Made by a program: the position numbers and the translations under genes
Assembly: GCA_016180085.1 (NCBI GenBank)
Contig: JACPBX010000005.1
Location: forward strand, 1-56,648
DNA length: 56,648 nt
Direction: 5' to 3'
DNA from: Candidatus Woesearchaeota archaeon
Lineage (GTDB): Archaea; Nanobdellota; Nanobdellia; Woesearchaeales; UBA10216
Notes under the pieces: generated by a model
Database searches by the model: none
What the model was told of the DNA's origin: nothing
The model's input: only the letters and a program-made list of their open reading frames with translations
Shown here: piece by piece, positions 7,187 through 17,100 of the stretch
Layout of the letters: every line of letters begins with the position of its first letter
Numbering within the stretch: the stretch's first letter is position 1

Positions 7187-8224
7187 CTATTTGCCCTTCA
7201 ACCCGTAGAAGTGGGGATCCGAGTAATCAAATAGCCTGTCCTTGCGTGTAATAATGGCAGAATCTTTGCTTCCCGGCTTAAAGTCTGCCGGGCTTGCATG
7301 AAGGTAAATGATTTTCTTTCCGCCATCGTCAGGCCGCAGGAGAACTCTCCCTTTCAAGTGTTCTATTGTCCCTCTTACAGGCTCGCCCTGCGGCGGATTC
7401 GCATCCAGAACTGAAGGTTGCGGGGCCGCGGTTACAGGAGGCTGTTGCTGAACACCCGTCACATCGTCTGCAGGCTGGTCATCAGGAGAGTCGTCATCAA
7501 AAGAGTCATCAATAGATGCCTTACGTTTGCTGCGCGGCCGGCCCGCAACTTTAGCTTTCCAGACCTTGTTCCATTCCTCAATGGTTGGAGGGTTGAATAG
7601 CGATAATCTCCCATCATAAGATTCTCTGGCGTAATCCGGCACGCTGACGGGAATTGAACTCACGCCAAAAGTAGTGGTGGTAATGGACCCGTATCTTCCA
7701 CCCTGCCAGGGCTCTATAGAGGATTCAAACATGCCTACCCGGGTTCCGATAGGATATTTCGGGGCGCCTATGATGGCTATTAGTTGCCTACGGAAATCAA
7801 CAGCCACAGGATGACCATTCTTTTCGCCGATGATGAACGCTTCAAATTTGCCCATGGCTGCATCGCGTCTTTGGCGATTCCTTTCGGATTCAGCTATCCG
7901 ATGGCTCATCTCCTTGTCCCAAGAAGCCTTCCATTCTTCAAAGGATGGTGGCTTGAATTGCTTTAGCATCTCCCTAACCCTGTCGTAAGGTACTTCCGGG
8001 AGTCCATGGGTATGCACATTAAGAATAGTGGCTGTAGTATATCCGCCAGCGCATTGCTCAAGTGCAGATCTAAACGTGGTTACTTCTGTGCCGAAAGAAT
8101 GAGCTGCCGCAGGAGTGCCAACAAGTGCTATCAAAACCGGATTCGGACCAATTGATACTGCCACAGGATGGCCGTTTTTCTCTCCGATAACAACCGTTAC
8201 CAGCTTATCGTCATTGGCAGACAT
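7187..8224 (-). CDS. Hypothetical protein with two VIGEKNGHPVAV repeats
   Basis: The 345-residue product carries an internal duplication. The first unit (about 8-110) opens with VIGEKNGHPVAVSIGP and closes with FKPPSFEEWKASWDKE; the second (about 131-235) opens with IIGEKNGHPVAVDFRR and closes with FNPPTIEEWNKVWKAK. A disordered acidic/Pro-Gln linker (about 240-295) leads to a small C-terminal beta segment. There is no signal peptide, and the first domain begins almost at the start codon. A minus-strand TATA box 24 bases upstream supports a leaderless start at 8224. No family is recognised; the fold looks like a small beta-rich binding domain. Confidence 0.7.
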   Translation of the reverse strand: MSANDDKLVTVVIGEKNGHPVAVSIGPNPVLIALVGTPAAAHSFGTEVTTFRSALEQCAGGYTTATILNVHTHGLPEVPYDRVREMLKQFKPPSFEEWKASWDKEMSHRIAESERNRQRRDAAMGKFEAFIIGEKNGHPVAVDFRRQLIAIIGAPKYPIGTRVGMFESSIEPWQGGRYGSITTTTFGVSSIPVSVPDYARESYDGRLSLFNPPTIEEWNKVWKAKVAGRPRSKRKASIDDSFDDDSPDDQPADDVTGVQQQPPVTAAPQPSVLDANPPQGEPVRGTIEHLKGRVLLRPDDGGKKIIYLHASPADFKPGSKDSAIITRKDRLFDYSDPHFYGLKGK

Positions 8225-8246
8225 TTTATTTGCAGGAGCGTGGTTT

Positions 8247-8258
8247 TATATTTAAATA
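8247..8258 (-). promoter_or_regulatory. TATA box for the duplicated-domain gene
   Basis: On the minus strand the run AATATTTAAATATAAAA lies about 24 bases before the ATG at 8224. This is the spacing of a leaderless archaeal transcript and supports that start codon. Confidence 0.55.
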
Positions 8259-8500
8259 TTGTTGAAAAATAGTATATCGCAAAAGACGCATTTATGCGAA
8301 TCCTCTCCCAAACCTATCTTTTCCGCAACAGAAAACTATTTAAAGATGTTTGCGGCAGGGCAAAGGCTCCTCGTGAATTCGGGGAGTCGTTGTTGATTCA
8401 TTGTTGGTTGGGAAATTTAGCGGGAATATACGAGCAACGAGCAGCGAATTTTTTGGCAGCGTGTTGCGTTTGTTGCATTTTAGTTTAGGGGGTGGAGAAA

Positions 8501-9076
8501 GTGGAGAACAGTCTGTTAGGGAGAGCTAATGCTACGCTAAACAATGGCGGCAGTGCTGATTCTGCTGTTGAAGTGCTTAACCGGAAGTTTGAGGCGGCAC
8601 TGACAGGCGTGAGGGAAGAGTTTGACGACCACCGCGAAAGCATCAATGACAATACTAACGAAATAGAAGCGAATTACGAGCTCCTTTGCAAGCTTGAGGC
8701 AAAGGTTGACAGGCTCCAGGAGCAGATTGAGAAGTTTCACCTTTCACTGTCACGATTTCTGGGAGATTCATCGCAGCAGCAGCCAGATATGGGCTCTATC
8801 GAGCTTGATGAGAGGGAAAAAGAGGTTTTCCTTGTACTTTACACTGCCTCGGACCAGAAGCCGCTTGCTTACAGGGAGATTGCAGCAGCCATAAAGGAAA
8901 GCGAGTTCCTTGTCCGTGGTTATGTAACAAACATGGTTGAGAAAGGCGTGCCAATTGTGAAGCGCTACATCAACGACGTTGCGTATATCGCGCTTGACCG
9001 CTCATTCAAGGACAGGCAGGCAAAGGAAAACATCGTGAAGCTAAGCCAGAGGACTGTTAAGGAGTTTGTGGTTTAA
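8501..9076 (+). CDS. Coiled-coil winged-helix protein, putative transcription regulator
   Basis: Residues about 20-95 form a coiled coil with regular hydrophobic spacing (LLCKLEAKVDRLQEQIEKF). The second half resembles a winged helix: LDEREKEVFLVLYTASDQ, AYREIAAAIKESEFLVRGYV and a wing around VPIVKRYINDVAYIAL. This coiled-coil plus wHTH layout occurs in archaeal chromatin-associated or regulatory proteins. The start is GTG 8501, preceded by AGGGGGTGGAG; GTG 8492 is the alternative but lies inside that Shine-Dalgarno sequence. It probably binds DNA as a dimer; targets are unknown. Confidence 0.7.
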   Translation: MENSLLGRANATLNNGGSADSAVEVLNRKFEAALTGVREEFDDHRESINDNTNEIEANYELLCKLEAKVDRLQEQIEKFHLSLSRFLGDSSQQQPDMGSIELDEREKEVFLVLYTASDQKPLAYREIAAAIKESEFLVRGYVTNMVEKGVPIVKRYINDVAYIALDRSFKDRQAKENIVKLSQRTVKEFVV

Positions 9077-9091
9077 GCTTAAGCCTAAAAG

Positions 9092-9301
9092 TCAGTGGGA
9101 AACAGCAACTGTTACCTTTTTAATTTCCATCTTAGGGATTCTTTCAGACGCGTCTAATATTTCGATAGCCATAATCTTGTTGTCCTTTGTCATGTCAATA
9201 ATTACGCCTTCGTCTATTTCTTTGCTTACCTCATACTTACCTTCCTGGAACTTTATACGCATTACATCATTTTTTGCATCAAATGTTATTTTCATTTCCA
9301 A
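9092..9301 (-). CDS. DUF2283 family small protein (second copy)
   Basis: A 69-residue DUF2283 protein: ITFDAKNDVMRIKFQE, EIDEGVIIDMTKDNKIMAIEILDAS, then a lysine-rich end. It matches the order of conserved segments in the copy at 1129-1341 but is clearly diverged. It overlaps the end of the upstream DUF4258 gene by ten bases, so translation is coupled. It is probably the antitoxin-like partner of that gene; the function is inferred from pairing only. Confidence 0.75.
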   Translation of the reverse strand: MEMKITFDAKNDVMRIKFQEGKYEVSKEIDEGVIIDMTKDNKIMAIEILDASERIPKMEIKKVTVAVSH

Positions 9302-9540
9302 ATGTACCTCTCAGGTTTTGCATAATAAGCTGTTATTACTATATAAGCATTTGCTTCTGTTTCAAAAACCACTCGTAGAAGCCTAGTTCCAAAAATCTTG
9401 TGCGCGATTTTCCTTCCCTTCTTACCCTCTGAAAGAATAATAGGTTTCAGAAGCGCCAACTCAACATTTTCTTTGCTGATTTCCCTGTCTTTCAGGGTTT
9501 CTTCCGCATAATCTGTATACGTGCTGTTCATAAAGCCCAA
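9292..9540 (-). CDS. DUF4258 family small protein (second copy)
   Basis: The 82-residue protein has the DUF4258 arrangement: a first helix ending in TLKDREIS, LALLKPIILSEGKKGRKIAHKI, and strands LLRVVFETEANAYIVITAYY. The usual His-Ala-Lys near the N terminus is replaced by YAEETLKDR, so this copy is the more diverged of the three in the window. ATG 9540 and ATG 9531 are both possible starts. It lies upstream of, and overlaps, a DUF2283 gene, as in the pair at 0.9-1.3 kb. Confidence 0.72.
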   Translation of the reverse strand: MGFMNSTYTDYAEETLKDREISKENVELALLKPIILSEGKKGRKIAHKIFGTRLLRVVFETEANAYIVITAYYAKPERYIWK

Positions 9541-9563
9541 CCGTTAAAGCAGGTGCTTTGCTG

Positions 9564-10826
9564 CTAGTTCAGGGCAGAAGCTGTAGGTGGAGCAGCCGCT
9601 TCCTGCTGCCCCGTGCCGTTTGTTGTCTGGTAATTTTTCCCTCTCAGCAGCTCCACAGCCTGCTCGTAAAAGGTTGTCTTCTTGTCCGCCCTTTCAAGCA
9701 GCGACCTTTGCTTGTTTACCTCGTGCTGGACAGAAGGCATTATTGTGTAATCCACTGTCCCTATGACGTTCACGAGCTTTTTTACAGCCTCTGTAGTTGC
9801 TGCGCTTCCGGCCTGCACCACGCCAGTGAGTATCTGGTACGCGTCAGTGACCGCTGTTGCAGTCTCAACAAGCTGCGGCAGCAAATCGTCAGCCTGCCTT
9901 GTTCTCTGGACAAAGGTCAGGAACCTCGTCACGTAAGAATGCACGAGCCGGAGTTCATGCAGCCCCATGCGGACAACATCTTCTTTTGCCCTTACCTGCG
10001 AGCTTTGTTTGTAAGTGTCAACAACCTGCTGGCCCAGGATTTCCAGCACATTTTTCGTTTCCTTCTCAGCCCTTAGCAGGTTGTTAAGCTTTGCCTGCAG
10101 CGGAACGTACTCGGGGCTGTCCATTTGCGTTTGCGCAAGCTGGCTGGACCTGGTTTCGACGGCCTTTTGCGTTTTGGCTTGCCTCGCTTCTTCTTCTGCG
10201 AATTGCGTCTTGGCGCTGTCAAATTCCTTCAGGAGGTCGCTGTCGTAGACCCTGAGCTTTCTGACTATTCCCTCCGAGTGGTTTACCGCCATTCCAACCT
10301 GTTTCTGCATTGCTGCCATGACTGCTATCTCTTCGCTTACGAGCTTTTCGAGCGATGGCACAGGCTGTGGAACCATCCCGTGGAATGCTGTTAGCAGGCC
10401 GCGGGAGGTTGCCTGGTAAAGCGCTGCTTTTGCACTCTCAACTGTTCTCAGGGCGCTGCTTTCGTTCAGCTTTGCATGGTAATTAACCAGGCTTTGCAGC
10501 CTGCCGAGCTCGACCATGTGCTCCATCGCTGCCTGGTAGCAGGCTGGCGCCTTGTTTGCTGACTGGCCTTTTCTGGGGCTTTCTTCGTATAGGTCAGAAA
10601 AATCCGCATCAGGCTCAACGCCTGGCCTTGGCCTTGCTATCACCTTCATTCTGCTGCCAAGCCCTTTCCCGTTGTCGTTATGGCCGTTTTTACCGCCATT
10701 CACGCCAGCTACGCCAGCTCTGCTAGCTCCGCTAACCCCGCTAACCATGTTTCCCACCTCTTTTCCTAACCTGTTCGCTGCATTTAACGCCTGAGCTAGC
10801 TCAACGACCGCCCCTACGTCTGTCAT
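9564..10826 (-). CDS. Hypothetical coiled-coil protein, 420 aa
   Basis: No family recognised. A Gly/Ser/Asn-rich N-terminal region (about 25-60) is followed by long helices, including an evident coiled coil at about 210-290 (EEEARQAKTQKAVETRSSQL), and a low-complexity tail. There is no signal peptide. The start at 10826 is supported by GGAGGGTGAG on the minus strand just upstream. It is the second gene of a pair with the single-helix membrane protein at 10896-11435, 69 bases away on the same strand. The length and coiled coils recall TelA-like or scaffold proteins, but the similarity is too weak to name it. Confidence 0.7.
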   Translation of the reverse strand: MTDVGAVVELAQALNAANRLGKEVGNMVSGVSGASRAGVAGVNGGKNGHNDNGKGLGSRMKVIARPRPGVEPDADFSDLYEESPRKGQSANKAPACYQAAMEHMVELGRLQSLVNYHAKLNESSALRTVESAKAALYQATSRGLLTAFHGMVPQPVPSLEKLVSEEIAVMAAMQKQVGMAVNHSEGIVRKLRVYDSDLLKEFDSAKTQFAEEEARQAKTQKAVETRSSQLAQTQMDSPEYVPLQAKLNNLLRAEKETKNVLEILGQQVVDTYKQSSQVRAKEDVVRMGLHELRLVHSYVTRFLTFVQRTRQADDLLPQLVETATAVTDAYQILTGVVQAGSAATTEAVKKLVNVIGTVDYTIMPSVQHEVNKQRSLLERADKKTTFYEQAVELLRGKNYQTTNGTGQQEAAAPPTASALN

Positions 10827-10895
10827 CTTAACTCACCCTCCACTTGCCTGCACTTGCAGAAACTTGCAACCTCCTGCCGAGTCTTGCTCATTTGC

Positions 10896-11435
10896 TCATT
10901 TCTGTTTAGGCACATCGGCATCCTTGTACTGCTGCTGTTGCTGCTGCAACCGCGGTATTCCCTGGCTGCTGCTGTTTTGCAGCCCGTAAAACTGGTCCAG
11001 CATTGCCTGAAGTTCCCCACCTATTATGCCGCGCTTTGCTTCGTTGCTGATGCCCTGAAACTGCTCAACAACCACGCCTTCCCTTTGTGCCGGGGTGAAG
11101 TTTTCCACGATGTATTCGACTGTCCCGCACACAACCCCGCCAGAGTATCCCTCCATGCAAGGCAAAGAATCTATTTTGTCGCCATGCTTGTATCGCAGGT
11201 AAGCTTCCATGTTTCCGGAAGCGTTCTTCTTTCCCTGGCTGTCAAGCGATTTGTAATTTACAAATCCCTGCTCTATTGGTGCGTTGCCATTCCTTGCCCA
11301 GTTTATCACAGGGTTAAGCACAGCGGTATACAGAAGCCCTCCCGCCACAGTTACCATTGCTGTTCTAACAACCATTGCTCCCAATCCCATCTTCTTCACC
11401 TCTCCTGTTCCTTCCGTTTTCCCATACGTTGACAT
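10896..11435 (-). CDS. Hypothetical single-pass membrane protein, 179 aa
   Basis: A membrane helix lies at about residues 17-41 (MGLGAMVVRTAMVTVAGGLL), followed by an extracytoplasmic-like domain with two cysteines (LPCMEG and VVCGTV, 15 apart) that could form a disulfide, then a Gln-rich tail. Two starts carry good Shine-Dalgarno sites: ATG 11435 (GAGGTGA) and an in-frame ATG at 11390 (GGAGAGGTGA) that would begin exactly at the helix. It is the first gene of a pair with the coiled-coil gene. No family recognised. Confidence 0.7.
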   Translation of the reverse strand: MSTYGKTEGTGEVKKMGLGAMVVRTAMVTVAGGLLYTAVLNPVINWARNGNAPIEQGFVNYKSLDSQGKKNASGNMEAYLRYKHGDKIDSLPCMEGYSGGVVCGTVEYIVENFTPAQREGVVVEQFQGISNEAKRGIIGGELQAMLDQFYGLQNSSSQGIPRLQQQQQQYKDADVPKQK

Positions 11436-11724
11436 CTTTTTTCACCTCTGCAGCCGCAGCTTTCACAGCAAAATTTTAGCAGCTGTTGCCAATTACAGTG
11501 TGAGGCAGTTTTAACATGCCTTTCGGCGAGAAATAAGCAAAAAATGCGTGGGTTGCGGAAGCTTTGCGGCACCTGCCGGAGATTTTTCCAAAAAAGTTGC
11601 ATTTGTTGGAAATTTTGCAGCATTGCCGGAAGAAAATAAAGCGGCAAAAAGGCAGCAAAGCGGGCTGAAAACCCTGCAGGGAGCAACGAAAAGATTAATA
11701 AGCGCGCGTTCCACCGCCATCATC

Positions 11725-13467
11725 ATGGGCCCGGACAAATTCAGGGAAGCCATTGCTGACCTGCTGAAGCCAGGCATTGGCGTTGAAGCTGCAGAGATAG
11801 ATTCGAAAATCGAGGTTCCCGCAGATGACAGCCTTGGCGATTATGCCTTCCCGTGCTTCTCCCTGGCTAAAGCAATGAAGAAGAGCCCGGCAGCCATTGC
11901 GATGGAAATAGCGGCAGCTATTGGCAATGACGCAGCTAAAAGCCTGCTGATTGACAGGGTCCAACCTGCCGGCCCTTATGTGAATTTTTTTGTGAACAAA
12001 AAAGAGCTGGCAGCTGCGGTGATTGGTGAAGCCAATAAGTCCAGGGATTCCTATGGCAGCGGTAAAAAGACAGGCAAAACCGCAATGGTGGAGTATTTTC
12101 ACGCCAACACGCACAAGGCTGTGCACATTGGCCATGTAAGGAACATCTGCCTCGGGGAGTCGCTTTGCAGAATCCTCGAGTTCAGCGGCAACAAGGTCGT
12201 GAGGGTTAATTACCAGGGAGACATCGGGCCTCACGTTTCGAAGTGCCTCTGGGGCATCCTGAACCTGAAGGATAAAATCGGTTCTCCTCCACAGCAGAAC
12301 CGGCTGCGATGGCTTGGTAACGTGTATGTCGAGGCAAACAAGCTGATTGAAGGCAATGAGCAATTAGAGGGAGAAACAAAGCAGCTGCTGCTGCGGATAT
12401 ACGAAGGCGACAAAGACCTTAATAAATTGTGGAAGGAGACGAGGCAGTGGTGCCTTGATGAATTTAACGAAATGTACAGGGATTTCGGCGTGAAGTACAA
12501 CGAATTGTATTTTGAGAGCGACATGGAATTTGAAGCGCGTAAAATATCCCGGCAGCTGCTTAAAGACGGGATCGCAAGGGAAAGCGACGGCGCGATAATC
12601 ATGAACCTGAAGCCTTACAAACTGGGCGTCTTCGTTCTGCTAACAAAAGACGGCACTGCGCTTTATTCCTCAAAGGACATCGCCCTTGCCAGAAAGAAGA
12701 TGTCAAAATACGCTCTTGACAGGTCAATCCACGTTGTAGGAAGGGAGCAGGAACTTCACTTCAAGCAGCTGTTCAAGACGCTTGAGCTTATCGGCAGCAG
12801 GGAAAAAGAATTCGCTGCTAAGTCATATCACCTGATCTACGGCCTTGTAATGCTCCCGACAGGCAAAATGTCCTCAAGGGCGGGGAGTGTCGTGTTCTAC
12901 GACGACCTCCGCGATGAGCTGCTGTCACTGGCCTCAGCCGAAGTCAAAAAGCGCCACAGCGATTGGAACGAATCCCAAATCGCGGCTGCAGCGAAGAAAA
13001 TCGCCTTTGCCGCGTTAAAATTCGGAATGATTAACAGGGACAACGACAAGGAGCTTGTCTTCGACTGGGAGCAGGCAATGAAGCTGGAAGGAGAAACGGG
13101 GCCTTACGTGCAGTACGCCTATGCAAGGATTTGCTCAATCTTCAGGAAATACGGCAAATCTTTGCCTCAGCCAGACAAAATCGACTATTCGCAATTAGCC
13201 ACAACCGCTGCTGAAATAAAAGTAATCAAGCTAATCAGGGAATTTCCCACTGTTGTTGCAGCTGCAGCAGCCCAGCTGAAGCCGGCTTTGCTGTCCAGAT
13301 ACCTTCTTGACCTCGCGCAGTCATTCAGCAATTTCTACAACGACTGCCCAATCCTCACGGCAGAGGATAACGCCAGGGAAGCACGCCTCTTGCTGTGCTC
13401 AGCTGTCAAGCAGGTGCTTGAGAACGGCCTGAAGCTTCTTGCCATCGATGTGCTGGAAGAGATGTGA
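11725..13467 (+). CDS. argS: Arginyl-tRNA synthetase
   Basis: The 580-residue class I synthetase begins at ATG 11725; the frame stays open upstream to 11548, but that stretch is not protein-like. Domains in order are the Add-1 N-terminal domain with GDYAFPCFSLAKAMKKSP, the catalytic HIGH motif in HANTHKAVHIGHVRN (about residue 132), the KMSK-type loop GKMSSRAG (about 381) and a C-terminal DALR anticodon-binding bundle ending in GLKLLAIDVLEEM. It attaches arginine to tRNA-Arg. The serine in KMSS in place of KMSK is a known ArgRS variant. The 289-base region upstream is divergent with the membrane protein gene and contains no other gene. Confidence 0.96.
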   Translation: MGPDKFREAIADLLKPGIGVEAAEIDSKIEVPADDSLGDYAFPCFSLAKAMKKSPAAIAMEIAAAIGNDAAKSLLIDRVQPAGPYVNFFVNKKELAAAVIGEANKSRDSYGSGKKTGKTAMVEYFHANTHKAVHIGHVRNICLGESLCRILEFSGNKVVRVNYQGDIGPHVSKCLWGILNLKDKIGSPPQQNRLRWLGNVYVEANKLIEGNEQLEGETKQLLLRIYEGDKDLNKLWKETRQWCLDEFNEMYRDFGVKYNELYFESDMEFEARKISRQLLKDGIARESDGAIIMNLKPYKLGVFVLLTKDGTALYSSKDIALARKKMSKYALDRSIHVVGREQELHFKQLFKTLELIGSREKEFAAKSYHLIYGLVMLPTGKMSSRAGSVVFYDDLRDELLSLASAEVKKRHSDWNESQIAAAAKKIAFAALKFGMINRDNDKELVFDWEQAMKLEGETGPYVQYAYARICSIFRKYGKSLPQPDKIDYSQLATTAAEIKVIKLIREFPTVVAAAAAQLKPALLSRYLLDLAQSFSNFYNDCPILTAEDNAREARLLLCSAVKQVLENGLKLLAIDVLEEM

Positions 13468-13506
13468 TGGACATAGTGACGACATACCCACGGCAACCCA
13501 CAACAT

Positions 13507-13516
13507 CTTTTTAAAG
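13507..13516 (+). promoter_or_regulatory. TATA box for the gene at 13538
   Basis: CTTTTTAAAG centred about 25 bases before ATG 13538. The spacing fits a leaderless start and argues against the longer frame beginning inside the argS gene. Confidence 0.55.
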
Positions 13517-13537
13517 TTCGCCCGCTTGCCAGAGGTC

Positions 13538-14098
13538 ATGCCGCAGACCTTGGAGTTGGACGCTATTGTTGAAAACCTCCCGCCCCTGTTAAGCAGCGCA
13601 CGCATTATGGCGAACGGCAGACTCTTCACCTATGCCCCTTCGCCTTATGCGCTGGTCACTTGTCTGGAAAGTCGGGCACAGGTAAGGAGCGAACTGCCTA
13701 CGCCTCAGGATTACCGCACATCAGTTGATTTCACTTGCCAATGGCCAATTGCCCAGAGCAGACTCGTGTTTCCCCTGTCCACGAAAGCACGGCAGACCGT
13801 TGCTGACAGAATCTACCCGTCACAGGCAAGCTGGAATGACCGGCTTCGCCAGTATGGCGAATCTCGCGGCCTCAGGGTGCAAGGGGCTGCGCACTTGTCA
13901 TGGCATCACGGGCAGGTTTTTTTCCACCAGAGCACCATGGTCAGGTTTGGAGGGGAACCTACAGAAATTGGACGTGCAGAAATCAGGGCAATCGCTGGGC
14001 TGCTTGCTGAGGTAATCCGCTATGGATGCGTGCATGCCGATGTGCAGTCACAGCGGATAGTCAGTTCAGAAGAGTTCCAACATGCAAGTCGCCATTAG
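13538..14098 (+). CDS. Hypothetical protein, 186 aa
   Basis: No family recognised. ATG 13538 is chosen because a TATA box lies about 25 bases upstream and the extra residues of a longer frame overlap argS. The protein is a mixed alpha/beta soluble protein with no signal peptide or membrane helix. Histidine-rich stretches (AAHLSWHHGQVFFHQSTM) lie in its middle and could bind metal. It is followed 87 bases later by LonB. A function cannot be assigned. Confidence 0.6.
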   Translation: MPQTLELDAIVENLPPLLSSARIMANGRLFTYAPSPYALVTCLESRAQVRSELPTPQDYRTSVDFTCQWPIAQSRLVFPLSTKARQTVADRIYPSQASWNDRLRQYGESRGLRVQGAAHLSWHHGQVFFHQSTMVRFGGEPTEIGRAEIRAIAGLLAEVIRYGCVHADVQSQRIVSSEEFQHASRH

Positions 14099-14154
14099 AC
14101 CAACCAAAGCACTATGAAGAAGCCATAGCAGCCGAAGCAATCGCAATCCAAAAG

Positions 14155-14163
14155 CTTTTAAAC
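14155..14163 (+). promoter_or_regulatory. TATA box for LonB
   Basis: CTTTTAAAC sits 23-31 bases before the ATG at 14186, fitting a leaderless transcript and confirming that start. Confidence 0.55.
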
Positions 14164-14185
14164 AGCCAAGGCATTTTCCGTTGTC

Positions 14186-17100
14186 ATGGCAAAATCGCAT
14201 TCGGCACAACATCACGCCCAGCACGCCGTACACGCTGAAACAGAGTTCACGTTCAAAACAACTAAAGACCTTAAGGTCTCGCACGCCCTGATAGACCAGA
14301 TCGTGGGGCAGGAGGACGCCGTCCATGTCATCAGGAAGGCGGCAAAGCAGCGAAGGCATGTGCTGCTTATTGGCGACCCCGGAACTGGGAAGTGTGTCGG
14401 GAAGGATTCCGTAATCCAGCTCTCTGATGGAAGCTTACTGACTGCAGAAGAGCTTGCCCGCCAGCTAAGCGAGGGAAAACAGCCTTACGCCCTGGCAGTT
14501 AACCCGGATCTTTCTCTTTCGCGCAGTAAGATACTCAGGGCAGGAAAAACAGAGGCACAAGCTCTGACTCTAAAGACAAATGGTGGTAAAACCATAACAG
14601 TTAGCTCAGAGCATCCTTTTTTAACAATCAGTGAAAGCGGAATCTCATGGAAGCACGCTGGTGAGCTATCAGAGCGTAGCTTCATCGCCACAGCGCGGCG
14701 TTTAGAGGCTCCTGAGCAGCTTCAGAAGCTTCCCTCTTTGCCACTTCATTACGTCCCCACCAGAAGCCATAGCAATGTCAAGAGCATCACGCTTCCTGAA
14801 TTTTTTAATGAGGATTTTGCTGAATGGTGCGGATATTTATGGTCGGAGGGGTACATTTCCCGCAGGATGTCCCTGGCATTTACTAACAGTGAAGAGGATC
14901 TTATAAAGCGTTTTGCACGCATTAGCAAAAATCTTTTTGGCCTTGAGACTCATATTAGGCACTTCCCTCATAAGAATGCCTTTGTCGCAACCGTCAACTC
15001 AGCTACTTTGGTTCATGCCCTTAAACTTTTGGGCTGGGGGGAAAAAATTCCGGATATAGTCCTCAAAAGTCCTCATGCCATTATGCGTTCTTTCCTTCGC
15101 GCATACTTCGATGGGGATGGAAGCGCAACTAAGCGCGGGTTTGAAGTCACCACCAAAAATCATCGCTTCGCGCTTCAGCTTCAGAGCATGCTCTTGAGGT
15201 TTGGAATTATCTCAGTGCTAAGAAAGCGCCTTTGCCGCGCAACAAACAGCACCATGCAGCCAAAACCATATACCGCCCTGCTTATTTATGACACGCTTAA
15301 TCTTGCAAAGCTTTCAGGCATTGGGTTCAGCATTCCAAGAAAAATGGAACGCCTCCTCCAGTTGCAGGGTAAGAAACCGCAATCCAACATTGATAAGGTG
15401 CCCCATATTGGAAAGCTTATATTTGATCTCAAGGAAAAGCTTCGGTTGACATCCGAGGATTTGGGAATTGGAGTTCACCAATTTCAGAGGTATCTTCAGG
15501 GCACCCGAACGCCTACTCTCGCCACAGTGCAAAAAGCCACCAAGGTATTCTCGCAGAGGTTTGTTGCACTTCGCACAGTTAAACAAAGGATATTGACTGA
15601 CGGAAGTCTTGACCTTGAGCAGCTTTGCCTTGAACTCGGAATTTCAAAAACTGCTCTTGCTCAAAGAACAGGAATGCATCCTCGCCAAATAGAACACGCC
15701 TTTACAGTTCATGACGAATCAATTACGGCATGCATGCAGGCTCTGGTTTCTGAATGCGTGACTGGCGAAATTGAAAACAAGCTTATTGGTCTTTACCAGC
15801 TTGCCAGCGCAGATGTTGTTTGGGAACGCATAACTAAGCTAACCGATTCAGGCGTCCAGGAACTTTACGACTTTGAGGCAGAAAACACACACAACTTCCT
15901 TGCGAATAACATCTTTGTCCATAACTCCATGATGGGAATGGCAATGGCAGAGCTTCTGCCAAGGGAGAAGCTTGTGGATGCGCTGGCTTTCGCAAACCCG
16001 AACGATGAGAACCAGCCTATGATCAGGGTTGTTCCGGCTGGCAAGGGAAGGGACGTTGTAAGCAGCTCAAGGCTGGAAGCAGGAAAGCTGTTCAGGCACC
16101 AGAACGTTGTAATGATTATCCTGCTTGTTACCTCGCTTATCCTCCCGTGGTGGGCTTTCAACCATTACTCAAAGCTTAACCCACTTCTTGGCGGCATAAT
16201 GTTTATGTCGTTCTCGCTTGTGGGACTGGCCTCGCTTGTCTCTTTCATCCTCTTCCTTAACCTCGGAAGGCGCATGGACAACAAGGCAAGGGCGCCAAAG
16301 GTTATTGTCGACAACTTTAACAGAAAGCTTGCACCCTTTTACGATGCAACAGGTGCGCATGCCGGAGCCTTGCTCGGCGATGTTTTGCACGATCCTTTCC
16401 AGTCCGGCGGCCTCGGCACTCCCGCTCATGAAAGGGTAGTTGCAGGCATGATTCACAAAGCCCACATGGGTGTTTTATTCATCGACGAAATAGCAACGCT
16501 TGAGCCAGCCACCCAGCAGGAGCTGCTCACAGCACTTCAGGAGGGGCGTTATCCGATTACAGGCCAGTCTGAAAGGTCAGCTGGCGCAATGGTCAGGACC
16601 GAGCCTGTGCCATGCAACTTTATTCTCGTGGCAGCTGGAAATGTGGAGACGGTTGCGAGGATGCATCCGGCCCTCCGCAGCAGAATCAGGGGCTACGGTT
16701 ACGAGGTTTACATGCGAAACACTATTGAAGACACTCCAGCCAACAGGATGAGGATTGCCCAGTTCGTTGCACAGGAGATTACAAAGGACAGGAAAATTCC
16801 TCATTTCTCTCCAGACGCTGTCAATGAGATAATTATTGAAGCCAAGAGAAGGGCAAACAGGAAAGGCCACCTTTCGCTTTTGCTCAGGGACCTTGGCGGC
16901 CTGGTGAGGGCTGCTGGAGACCTTGCGCTTGAAAAGGGCGCATCAGTTGTTGAGCGGCAGCACGTGCTTGACGCAAAAAGAATCGCGAGGTCGCTGGAGC
17001 AGCAGATTGCTGACAAGCTCATTGAGCAGAGGAAAGAATACGAGGTCATAGTAACCGAGGGCAGGCACGTAGGCAGGGTTAACGGCCTGGCTGTGCTGGG

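Noticed and set aside
8294-8488. A 64-codon plus-strand frame before the coiled-coil wHTH gene
   Set aside because: No Shine-Dalgarno site, unusual amino-acid mix with many cysteines, no resemblance to any family; more likely a leader or spacer.
11548-11724. Upstream extension of argS
   Set aside because: The extra 59 residues do not look like a protein and are not part of ArgRS; ATG 11725 begins the conserved N-terminal domain.
14393-15925. Intein as a separate gene or inserted element with its own start
   Set aside because: It is in frame with LonB on both sides and has complete splicing motifs.
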